Shown piece after piece: positions 8,709 through 16,399 of a stretch of 64,000 bases of DNA; position 1 is the first letter of the stretch; every line of letters begins with the position of its first letter. The position numbers were made by a program, and so were the translations under genes. Where the stretch lies: NCBI RefSeq assembly GCF_003073375.1, contig NZ_CP029002.1, forward strand, positions 792,001 to 856,000. Reading direction: 5' to 3'. The notes beneath the pieces were generated by a model, which saw only the letters and a list, made by a program, of their open reading frames with translations, was not told the DNA's origin and did not search any database. Source of the DNA: Lysinibacillus sp. 2017. GTDB taxonomy: Bacteria > Bacillota > Bacilli > Bacillales_A > Planococcaceae.

Positions 8709-8737
8709 TTGGACGTATCCTGTTAATTGAGTATAAT
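8709..8737 (+). promoter_or_regulatory. SigmaA-type promoter for the Spo0E-like gene
   Basis: TTGGAC (8709-8714), a 17-bp spacer and the perfect -10 TATAAT (8732-8737) lie just before the TGAGGAGG ribosome site at 8757-8764. Confidence 0.75.
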
Positions 8738-8771
8738 AATGGTAAATGTTTACGGTTGAGGAGGAAAAATT

Positions 8772-8951
8772 TTGGATAACGTACTATTAAACGAACTTGA
8801 ATTAAAGCGCCAGTTGATGATTAAATCTGGAATTGAAAATGGATTGCAAAGTCACGAAACGCTTCAACTAAGTGAACAAGTAGATCGTTTAATGAATGCT
8901 TTTGAAGAAAGACATTATTATGATTCAGTAACATTATATGGAGAAGATTAA
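8772..8951 (+). CDS. Spo0E family aspartyl-phosphate phosphatase-like small protein
   Basis: A 59-residue protein starting at TTG 8772, seven bases after TGAGGAGG. It shows the Spo0E pattern: a first helix rich in Glu/Leu/Arg, a hinge, and the SxxxD signature in LSEQVDRLMNAF followed by an aromatic/acidic tail. Family members dephosphorylate Spo0A~P and delay sporulation. The catalytic-type motif is complete. The gene has its own promoter. The short length and TTG start make it easy to miss in automated annotation. Confidence 0.8.
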   Translation: MDNVLLNELELKRQLMIKSGIENGLQSHETLQLSEQVDRLMNAFEERHYYDSVTLYGED

Positions 8952-9047
8952 ATAAAATTTTAAACTGTTTTTACTAAACATGTTTATTATTTAGAAATTG
9001 GGGAATATTATTTTTGAACACAGCAACATTCTCATTTCCCCCTTTAA

Positions 9048-9082
9048 GAGTAGAAGCGTAATGCTACTGCTCTCTTTTTTTG
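9048..9082 (+). terminator. Rho-independent terminator after the Spo0E-like gene
   Basis: AGAGTAGAAGC pairs with GCTACTGCTCT (one mismatch, one wobble) and is followed by CTTTTTTT. Confidence 0.75.
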
Positions 9083-9208
9083 ACCAAATTTAACTTTCTC
9101 TTCTCACGTTCATCACAGTAAGTAAAATTTTATAGTAAACCTTTCATCGCATTGTAGTTTAAAAATAATTTGATAAAATGAAATAAAATAGAAAAAGGGG
9201 ACTTGTTA

Positions 9209-10078
9209 ATGGTATCGAAAAAAATTGGCTTCATTGGAACAGGTGTTATGGGAGCTAGCATTGTAAAACACTTACTAAATGCAGGACATAAAGTAACAGT
9301 ATACACACGCACAAAGAGTAAAGCAGATGCACTTATTACGTTAGGAGCAAAATGGGCAAATTCACCAGCTGAAGCGAGTGTAGACCAACAAATTATTTTT
9401 ACAATGGTCGGCTACCCAAAAGATGTTGAGGAAGTATATAACGGTGCTCAGGGGATTTTCTCAGCAGCTAATCCAGGAACAATTATTGTTGATATGACAA
9501 CATCCGAACCGACACTTGCTAAAAAATTATATGAACAGGCAAAAGAGAAGAATATACATAGTTTAGATGCACCCGTTTCAGGTGGCGACATTGGTGCGCA
9601 AAATGGCACATTATCATTAATGGTCGGCGGCGATAAAGATGTGTTTGAAGAAATGAAACTGATTTTTGAAGTATTCGGTCAAAATATTGTATATCAGGGC
9701 GTTGCTGGCTCTGGGCAACATACAAAAATGTGTAATCAAATTGCCATTGCATCAGGAATGATTGGCGTTTGTGAATCGATTGCATACGGTTTAAATGCGG
9801 GCTTAAATTTAGAGGACGTTTTAAAATCGATTACGGCAGGTGCTGCGGGTTCTTGGTCATTGTCAAACTTAGCGCCACGTATGCTTAAAGACGATTTAGA
9901 CCCAGGCTTTTACATTAAGCACATCATTAAAGACATGAAAATTGCGCTTGATGAGGCGGACCGTATGAATTTACAATTACCAGGCTTAAGCTTAGCAAAA
10001 TCAATGTATGATAAGTTGCAAGAAGAAGGTTATGGGGATAATGGGACGCAAGCACTCATTAAATTCTATCAAAAGTAG
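9209..10078 (+). CDS. ykwC: YkwC-like NAD(P)-dependent beta-hydroxyacid dehydrogenase
   Basis: A 289-residue member of the 3-hydroxyisobutyrate dehydrogenase / 6-phosphogluconate dehydrogenase-like family. The N-terminal Rossmann motif is GFIGTGVMG. The substrate-binding signature is DAPVSGGDIGAQNGTL. The catalytic-Lys segment is GSGQHTKMCNQ. The C-terminal all-helical dimer domain is complete. The substrate is unknown. A TTG two codons upstream is possible, but ATG 9209 has the better distance from AAAAAGGGG. Its position before cheV mirrors the B. subtilis ykwC region. Confidence 0.85.
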   Translation: MVSKKIGFIGTGVMGASIVKHLLNAGHKVTVYTRTKSKADALITLGAKWANSPAEASVDQQIIFTMVGYPKDVEEVYNGAQGIFSAANPGTIIVDMTTSEPTLAKKLYEQAKEKNIHSLDAPVSGGDIGAQNGTLSLMVGGDKDVFEEMKLIFEVFGQNIVYQGVAGSGQHTKMCNQIAIASGMIGVCESIAYGLNAGLNLEDVLKSITAGAAGSWSLSNLAPRMLKDDLDPGFYIKHIIKDMKIALDEADRMNLQLPGLSLAKSMYDKLQEEGYGDNGTQALIKFYQK

Positions 10079-10128
10079 TATTCCACATTTAGTTTTCACA
10101 ATCGTTTATAGGAGAATTGAACACCCTA

Positions 10129-10137
10129 TGATACAAT
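10129..10137 (+). promoter_or_regulatory. Possible extended -10 promoter for cheV
   Basis: TGATACAAT (TGn followed by TACAAT at 10132-10137) lies about 43 bp before the cheV start. No convincing -35 is present, as is tolerated for extended -10 promoters. Confidence 0.4.
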
Positions 10138-10179
10138 ATATGTATAGAAAACTTGGGAATTTGGAAGGAGAGGTACACT

Positions 10180-11085
10180 TTGGAAAATCAAAAAGGGATT
10201 TTACTAGAAAGTGGTACAAACGAACTTGAAATCGTTGAATTTGAAGTTGCAAACAATAAATTTGGTATTAATGTAATTAAGGTGAAAGAAATCATTCAAC
10301 CGATTCCAGTAACATTTATTCCACATGTTCATCCTCATGTTGAAGGTATTATTCAATTACGTGGAGAGGTATTGCCAGTGGTTGATATGCTAAAAGTTTT
10401 AGGTATTTCAACAGAAAATCGCAATCCACAGCAAAAGTATATCGTCGCAGAGTTTAACAAACAGCGTGTTGTATTCCACGTAGATAATGTAACACAAATA
10501 CACCGTATCTCATGGGATCAAATAGAAAAACCTTCTGATATGTATCAAGGTGGAACTTCTCAGGTAATCGGTGTCATTAAGCGTAACGAAGAGATGATTT
10601 TATTATTAGATTTCGAAAAAATTATGGTTGATATTAACCCAGAATCTAGTATTAGCGTAGAATCTGTGAAAAAGCTTGGTAAACGTGATCGTTCAGAGAA
10701 ACGCGTTGTTATCGCAGAAGATTCACCATTATTACGTAAATTGTTATTCGACACAATGAATGAAGCTGGCTATGTCAATACGGAGTTCTTTGAAAACGGT
10801 CGTGATGCATATGAATATTTAGAAGCATTAGCGAAGGCAGATAAAGACATTGAAAAGCATGTTCAAATTGTGATTACTGATATTGAAATGCCACAGATGG
10901 ACGGTCACCATCTAACGAAGAAAATTAAAACACATCCTGAACTTCAGAAGCTCCCTGTAATTATTTTCTCAAGCTTAATTACGGACGACTTACGTCATAA
11001 AGGCGATCAAGTTGGTGCTGAAGATCAAATTTCAAAACCAGAAATTGCAGAATTAATTTTACGTATTGATAAATTAATTTTATAA
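10180..11085 (+). CDS. cheV: Chemotaxis coupling protein CheV (CheW-REC fusion)
   Basis: A 301-residue two-domain protein that couples chemoreceptors to CheA and takes part in adaptation. The CheW-like domain spans about 15-155 (EIVEFEVANNKFGINVIKVK, with GIIQLRGEVLPVVD). The receiver domain spans about 175-300, with acidic pocket residues in VVIAEDSPLLRK, the phosphoacceptor Asp in VITDIEMPQMDG and the Lys in QISKPE. The frame opens at TTG 10153, but GGAAGGAGAGG at 10163-10173 points to TTG 10180, which also gives the usual family length. No other chemotaxis genes are nearby. Confidence 0.93.
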   Translation: MENQKGILLESGTNELEIVEFEVANNKFGINVIKVKEIIQPIPVTFIPHVHPHVEGIIQLRGEVLPVVDMLKVLGISTENRNPQQKYIVAEFNKQRVVFHVDNVTQIHRISWDQIEKPSDMYQGGTSQVIGVIKRNEEMILLLDFEKIMVDINPESSISVESVKKLGKRDRSEKRVVIAEDSPLLRKLLFDTMNEAGYVNTEFFENGRDAYEYLEALAKADKDIEKHVQIVITDIEMPQMDGHHLTKKIKTHPELQKLPVIIFSSLITDDLRHKGDQVGAEDQISKPEIAELILRIDKLIL

Positions 11086-11133
11086 AGAATCAATTACAGA
11101 AATTGAACTTACAATTAAATTAAATAAAAAATG

Positions 11134-11172
11134 GAAAGCCGGGTACTTGAAAAAGTAATTCCGGCTTTTTTT
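11134..11172 (+). terminator. Rho-independent terminator after cheV
   Basis: AAAGCCGG and CCGGCTTT enclose an inner TACTT/AAGTA stem. Seven T residues follow. Confidence 0.9.
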
Positions 11173-11224
11173 ACAAACTATCTTTAAATGCGGCGATAAT
11201 CGAGTGAAAAGAAAGAAGTGACAA

Positions 11225-12772
11225 ATGCTTATGAAAAACTGGAAGACAGCGATTATTGACATCGGTTCCAATACAATTCGACTTGTGCTCTATGCCTATA
11301 ATGAAAATGATGGGCTCCATGAATTTGGGAATATTAAAACAGTAGCTCGTTTACGGACGTATCTTTTGCCGAATGGTGAAATGTCTGAAGAAGGTATTCA
11401 ATTATTAGCAGATACATTAAATTCATTTCGAGAAATTTTAGCAGATTATCAAGTAACAGATATCAAGGCAGCTGCAACTGCTGCTGTGCGACAAGCGGTT
11501 AATAATGAAGCAATAATCACTCGTATGGTACAAGAAACGGGTATTAAAATCGACATTCTTTCAGAAGAAGAAGAGGCCTATTATGGGTTTATTGCGGTCG
11601 CTCATTCGATGGACACACCATCTGCAGTTACGATTGATATCGGTGGTGGTTCGACTGAAATTACGCTATTTATAAATAAAAAATTACAAAAAACGTTTAG
11701 TTTCCCTTTTGGTACGGTGTCGTTAAAACAAAAATTTGTACGTAATTCCATTATTAATGATACCGAACGTGAAAAATTACGAGCATTTGTTACAGAACAA
11801 TTTTCTTCATTAGCTTGGATCTTAAACTTGGGCTTGCCGATCATTGCAATCGGAGGGAGTGCGCGTAATATTGCACAAATTCATCAGCAAAAGCAGGACT
11901 ATCCATTGTCCGGGATACATCAATATGAAATGAAGCGTAGCGATTTGGTTGATTTATGCGATCATTTAACAGAATTTACATTCGATCAACTAAAGCAATT
12001 AGACGGCCTGTCTTCAGATCGTGCGGATACTATCGTGCCAGCACTTGAAGTATTTATCTCACTTATGACTGTTGTCGATTCACAATCTTTTCAAATTAGC
12101 AAAAAGGGTTTGCGCGAAGGGTTAATTATTAGTCGTGTTATGCGCGGAAATGCAAAAGCATATGATAAATACAATGTTTTTGATGAAAGTGCACGTAGAT
12201 TAACGAAAGCATACGGACGTACAGAAGAGGAAGTTGAGACACTCGTCCAATTATCTGAACAGCTCTATATGGAATGTTGCCATTTACAGTTTTTTGACTA
12301 TAGTAAGCAAGATTTAGAGCTATTAAAAAAAGCAGCAAACGTATATTCAATCGGTGAGTATATCGAGCTTGATTCATCAAGTCAGCACACATTTTATTTA
12401 ATTGCGAATCAATCAATTGAGGGTCTGTCGCATATGGATCGCGTCAAGGTTGCTTTATTAGCTTCCTATAAAAATCGCGATTATTTTCAACGTTTTGCTC
12501 AACCTTATGAAACGTGGATTTCAAAAGAAGAATTAAAAAAATTACGCGATTTTGGGGCGATTTTGAAATTCGTCTATGCACTAAATATGACGAAGCGCAA
12601 TGTCGTGAAAAAAATTGTTGTTGAAAAAAGTGGGGACGGCATACTAATAGAAATTGTGACTTCAAAGCGAGCAATGGCAGAAATGGCACAAGCTGAAAAA
12701 CAGAAAAAGCATATTGAACGTGTCTTTAAAAAGAATGTTGAATTGATTTTTATTGAAGAAGGGTGGAAATAA
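11225..12772 (+). CDS. ppx: Exopolyphosphatase / guanosine pentaphosphate phosphatase (Ppx/GppA)
   Basis: A 515-residue member of the ASKHA-fold Ppx/GppA family, which releases orthophosphate from polyphosphate ends or converts pppGpp to ppGpp. Phosphate-binding loops are visible: AIIDIGSNTIRLVLY near the N-terminus, VTIDIGGGSTEITL near 137 and AIGGSARNIA near 210. A helical HD-like C-terminal half follows. It lies one base ahead of ppk, so the two form a polyphosphate turnover operon. ATG 11231 is an alternative start, because no strong ribosome site decides. Confidence 0.92.
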   Translation: MLMKNWKTAIIDIGSNTIRLVLYAYNENDGLHEFGNIKTVARLRTYLLPNGEMSEEGIQLLADTLNSFREILADYQVTDIKAAATAAVRQAVNNEAIITRMVQETGIKIDILSEEEEAYYGFIAVAHSMDTPSAVTIDIGGGSTEITLFINKKLQKTFSFPFGTVSLKQKFVRNSIINDTEREKLRAFVTEQFSSLAWILNLGLPIIAIGGSARNIAQIHQQKQDYPLSGIHQYEMKRSDLVDLCDHLTEFTFDQLKQLDGLSSDRADTIVPALEVFISLMTVVDSQSFQISKKGLREGLIISRVMRGNAKAYDKYNVFDESARRLTKAYGRTEEEVETLVQLSEQLYMECCHLQFFDYSKQDLELLKKAANVYSIGEYIELDSSSQHTFYLIANQSIEGLSHMDRVKVALLASYKNRDYFQRFAQPYETWISKEELKKLRDFGAILKFVYALNMTKRNVVKKIVVEKSGDGILIEIVTSKRAMAEMAQAEKQKKHIERVFKKNVELIFIEEGWK

Positions 12773-12773
12773 T

Positions 12774-14945
12774 ATGACAACTAATTTTGAAGTAGATGCT
12801 GTGTTTGAACCGGACGTTGATAACAAAAATCAAATTTCTAAATCACAGGCACAATTGTTAGAAGAAATTGCAAAACCACAATATTACAATAACCGTGAAT
12901 TAAGCTGGTTAGCGTTCAATGAGCGCGTATTAGAAGAGGCCGAAGATATCGATAACCCACTATTGGAGCGATTAAAGTTTTTAGCAATATTTAGCTCTAA
13001 CTTAGATGAGTTTTTCATGGTTCGTGTCGCGGGGTTACAAGATCAAATTCGCGCGGGTTTCCATAAACCAGAAAATAAATCTGGTTTTACACCGAAAGAG
13101 CAATTATCGAAAATTGCGGAGCGTACACAGGCATTAGTACGCCGTCAAACAGAAGTGTATCGTCATTTGGTGCATGATTTATTGCCGAAAGAACATGTTT
13201 ATATGCGCGATTTAAAAATGCTAACACCCGAGCAAAAAAACTATATAAATGAGCTATTTGAAGAAACAATTTTCCCAGTATTAACGCCAGTAGCAGTTGA
13301 TGCATACCGTCCTTTCCCGACATTATTAGGTCGTACATTAAATTTACTTGTTATGCTTGAAAATAGTGGATCAGATAATGAAAACATGGACAAAGTGGCA
13401 ATCGTGCAAGTACCTTCTGTATTAGAGCGCTTTATTAAAGTGCCGTCAAAAAGCGATGAGGCAGTATTTGTATTGTTAGAAGATGTCATTTCTAGTCGTA
13501 TTGACCGATTATTCCTTGGCTACAAAGTGAAATCAACACAAGCGTTCCGTTTAACGCGTAATGCCGATTTAACGATCCATGAAGAAGGTGCCCAAGATTT
13601 ACTTGTAGAAATTGAAAAGGAATTAAAAAAACGTAAATGGGGCGTTGGTTCTCGCTTAGAAGTTCGCGACGGGGAGATGAATGATGACGTTTTAGAATAT
13701 TTATTGGATGAATTTGAAATTGAGGAATCCGATGTATTCAAAATCGATGGACCATTAGATTTGACGACAATGTTTGCCTTTGTTAAAGCGATTTCAACAG
13801 GTCGTGAGCATTTAGAATATGAAAGCTTTATTCCACAGCCACCCCAAGATTTACAATCAGACGAAAATATTTTTGAAAAAGCGTTACTACAGGATTTACT
13901 ATTCCACCATCCATTCGAATCCTTTGTGCCCATTGTTGATTTTATAGCGGAGGCAGCCAAAGATCCAAGTGTACTAGCAATTAAACAGACGTTATACCGT
14001 GTAAGCGGAAATTCACCCATTATTCAAGCGCTGAAGCAAGCGGCTGAAAACGGTAAGCAAGTAACAGTGTTAGTAGAATTAAAAGCGCGTTTTGATGAAG
14101 AAAACAATGTCCACTGGGCAAAACAATTAGAGCAAGCGGGTTGCCTTGTCATCTACGGTATGAATAATCTAAAAACGCATTCGAAAATTACACTTGTTAT
14201 ACGTCGTCGCCAAGGGAAAATTGAACGTTTCGTGCATCTCGGCACAGGAAATTATAACGATGCGACAGCGAAGTTTTATACTGATATGGGGATTATTACG
14301 TCGAATAAAGAATTCGGAATTGATGCGACCAACTTTTTCAACTATTTAAGCGGTTATACAGAAAAGCCGAAATTCCATCATCTTGTTGTGGCTCCATTTG
14401 ATATTCGCGATGAATTTATTCGTCTTATCAACCGTGAAATTGAGTTGCATAAAGAATATGGAAATGGCTTCATTCGTGCGAAAATGAATTCGTTAACGGA
14501 TAAAGATTTAATGATGAAATTATATGAAGCCTCGATTGCAGGTGTGAAAATTGAACTTATTATTCGTGGGATTTGCTGTATTCGCCCAGGAATTCCGGGT
14601 ATCAGTGAAAACATTACGGTAACAAGTATTGTCGGACGCTTCTTAGAGCATTCGCGTATTTTCTGGTTCTACCACAACGGTGAAAATAATTTATACTTAT
14701 CCTCTGCCGATATGATGACGCGAAATATGATTAAGCGTGTTGAAATTTTATTCCCGATTTACTCAACAGAAATTAAAAAGCGGATTCAACGTATTATGGA
14801 AACGCAGCTTGAAGACAATCAAAAAGCACGTGTTCAAGATTCGAATGGTAAGTACCATTACAAAGAGGATCATAATAGTGATGTGCGCATTAACAGTCAA
14901 GAAATGTTCTTAAACGAATCATTGGGAACAATTGTAGAAGAATAA
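12774..14945 (+). CDS. ppk: Polyphosphate kinase 1
   Basis: A 723-residue enzyme that reversibly polymerises the ATP gamma-phosphate into polyphosphate. The N-terminal helical domain starts with the characteristic NRELSWLAFNERVLEE. Two phospholipase-D-like halves carry the active-site histidines: His469 in LKTHSKITLV (autophosphorylated) and His626 in LEHSRIFWF. The tail is acidic and hydrophilic. Length is normal (about 690-730). ATG 12774 is used, behind AAGGGTGG inside the end of ppx; the longer frame from TTG 12753 has no ribosome site. It is followed by the 3.4-kb repeat locus, with no terminator between that I can see. Confidence 0.95.
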   Translation: MTTNFEVDAVFEPDVDNKNQISKSQAQLLEEIAKPQYYNNRELSWLAFNERVLEEAEDIDNPLLERLKFLAIFSSNLDEFFMVRVAGLQDQIRAGFHKPENKSGFTPKEQLSKIAERTQALVRRQTEVYRHLVHDLLPKEHVYMRDLKMLTPEQKNYINELFEETIFPVLTPVAVDAYRPFPTLLGRTLNLLVMLENSGSDNENMDKVAIVQVPSVLERFIKVPSKSDEAVFVLLEDVISSRIDRLFLGYKVKSTQAFRLTRNADLTIHEEGAQDLLVEIEKELKKRKWGVGSRLEVRDGEMNDDVLEYLLDEFEIEESDVFKIDGPLDLTTMFAFVKAISTGREHLEYESFIPQPPQDLQSDENIFEKALLQDLLFHHPFESFVPIVDFIAEAAKDPSVLAIKQTLYRVSGNSPIIQALKQAAENGKQVTVLVELKARFDEENNVHWAKQLEQAGCLVIYGMNNLKTHSKITLVIRRRQGKIERFVHLGTGNYNDATAKFYTDMGIITSNKEFGIDATNFFNYLSGYTEKPKFHHLVVAPFDIRDEFIRLINREIELHKEYGNGFIRAKMNSLTDKDLMMKLYEASIAGVKIELIIRGICCIRPGIPGISENITVTSIVGRFLEHSRIFWFYHNGENNLYLSSADMMTRNMIKRVEILFPIYSTEIKKRIQRIMETQLEDNQKARVQDSNGKYHYKEDHNSDVRINSQEMFLNESLGTIVEE

Positions 14946-14974
14946 TAGGGGAGCTGTCCGATAGGAGTCGGTTT

Positions 14975-16228
14975 TCTAATATAGAGGTTATTCAGGTGTA
15001 GCTTTTTGGCAGGTTCTTCGCACGCAAGCCGCACAGCCATGTTGCACATGTCTGTACGACTCGCCTTTGTGCTTCGTGAAAGACCTGCCAATACTTGGTG
15101 TATCCATTTTCCTTTTGCTTGTATTCACGTGCTGGCGCTTACAGTGGTAGGCGCCAGTCTTTTTATTAGGCGAATCTTTTTATACAGTAGGGTTTATCAT
15201 AGTGAATTCATCCTTTGTTATAGGGGTGATTCGGGTGTTTCGTTTGGACGGGTGCAGCACACATTCACAAAGCCTCTTTCGGTCTTCTAATGAAAAGGTT
15301 ATTCAGGCATAGTCATTTGGCAGGTTCTTCGCACGCAAGCCGCACAGTCATGTTGCACATGTCTGTACGACTCGCCTTTGTGCTTCGTGAAAGACCTGCC
15401 AATATAAGGTGTATCCATTTTCCTTTTACTTATATTCACGTTCTGGCGCTTACAGTGGTAGGCGCCAGTCGGTTTATTAGGCGAATCTTTTTATAAAATC
15501 AGGGAAATCACAGTGAATTCATCCTTTATTAAAGTGGTTATTCAAGCATAGTCATTTGGCAGGTTCTTCGCACGCAAGCCGCACAGCCATGTTGCACATG
15601 TCTGTACGACTCGCCTTTGTGCTTCGTGAAAGACCTGCCAATATTTAGTGTATCCATTTTCCCTTTACTTGTATTCACGTGCTGGCGCTTACAGTGGTAG
15701 GCGCCAGTCTTCTAAATTTATCGAATCTTCCTTCTAAAGTAGCGAAGGATACAGTTCAAGTGAATCTGCCTTTTATTAAAGTGGTTACTCGGGCATAATC
15801 ACTTGGCGGGTTCTTCGCACGCAAGCCGCACAGCCATGTTGCACATGTCTGTACGACTCGTCTTTGTGCTTCGTGAAAGACCCGCCAATATTTAGTGTAT
15901 CCATTTCCCCTTTACTTGTATTCACGTGCTGGCGCTTACAGTGGTAGGCGCCAGTCTTCTAAATTTATCGAATCTTCCTTATAAAGTTGAGAAAGATACA
16001 GTTCAAGTGGATCTGCCTTTTTTAAAGTGGTGATTCGGGTGTTTAGTTTGGGCGGGCGCAGCACACATTAACAAAGCCTCTTTGCAAGAGTCTTTCGCGA
16101 ATGTTCTTTGTGCTGTGTGTAAGGCCCGCCCATTCAAGGTGTATCTATTTTCCCTTTACTCGTATTCACGTACTGGCGCTTACAGTGGTAGGCGCCAGTC
16201 TTTTTATTAGGCGAATCTTTTTATAAAG
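14975..16228 (-). repeat. Left hairpin-repeat array (array A, five units, inverted relative to array B)
   Basis: Five imperfect tandem units of about 240-250 bp; the first interval is 311 bp because of a truncated extra piece at 15242-15290. Each unit has a large hairpin and a small stem-loop. Large hairpins: 15006-15091, 15317-15402, 15556-15641, 15803-15888, 16049-16132. Small CTGGCGC/GCGCCAG stem-loops: 15132-15157, 15443-15468, 15682-15707, 15929-15954, 16173-16198. The first four large hairpins share arms TTGGCAGG/CCTGCCAA (G/C-changed in the fourth) and apical CATGT-TGC-ACATG. The fifth has a different core (CTCTT-TGC-AAGAG) with TGGGCGGGC/GCCCGCCCA arms. The reverse complement aligns with array B, so strand is given as minus. 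No plausible coding gene. Confidence 0.9.
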
Positions 16229-16313
16229 TAGGTGAAATCACAATGTATTTATTTAACATCTAAATACTGTGAACTCATTTATCTAGAGTTTTAGTAGAAA
16301 AGGCAATCCTGCC

Positions 16314-16319
16314 ATTATA
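16314..16319 (-). promoter_or_regulatory. Possible minus-strand -10 element facing array A
   Basis: On the minus strand this reads TATAAT exactly. The -35 is weak (TAGTTG at 17 bp, or TTGTCA at 14 bp). It lies in the unique spacer between the two arrays. Confidence 0.35.
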
Positions 16320-16332
16320 GAAAATGAAGGCA

Positions 16333-16362
16333 TTGACAACTATTGAACCCTATCCGTATATT
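16333..16362 (+). promoter_or_regulatory. SigmaA-type promoter reading into array B
   Basis: TTGACA (16333-16338), an 18-bp spacer and TATATT (16357-16362) lie in the unique centre between the arrays. No ORF follows; the first thing downstream is array B. Confidence 0.55.
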
Positions 16363-16399
16363 CATCCCTTTATAAAAAGAGAATCTGTTTCAGTCCCTT

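Noticed and set aside
15006-15496. Plus-strand ORFs of 68-94 codons in the left array
   Set aside because: They run through the hairpins, have no ribosome site and differ between copies by frame changes.
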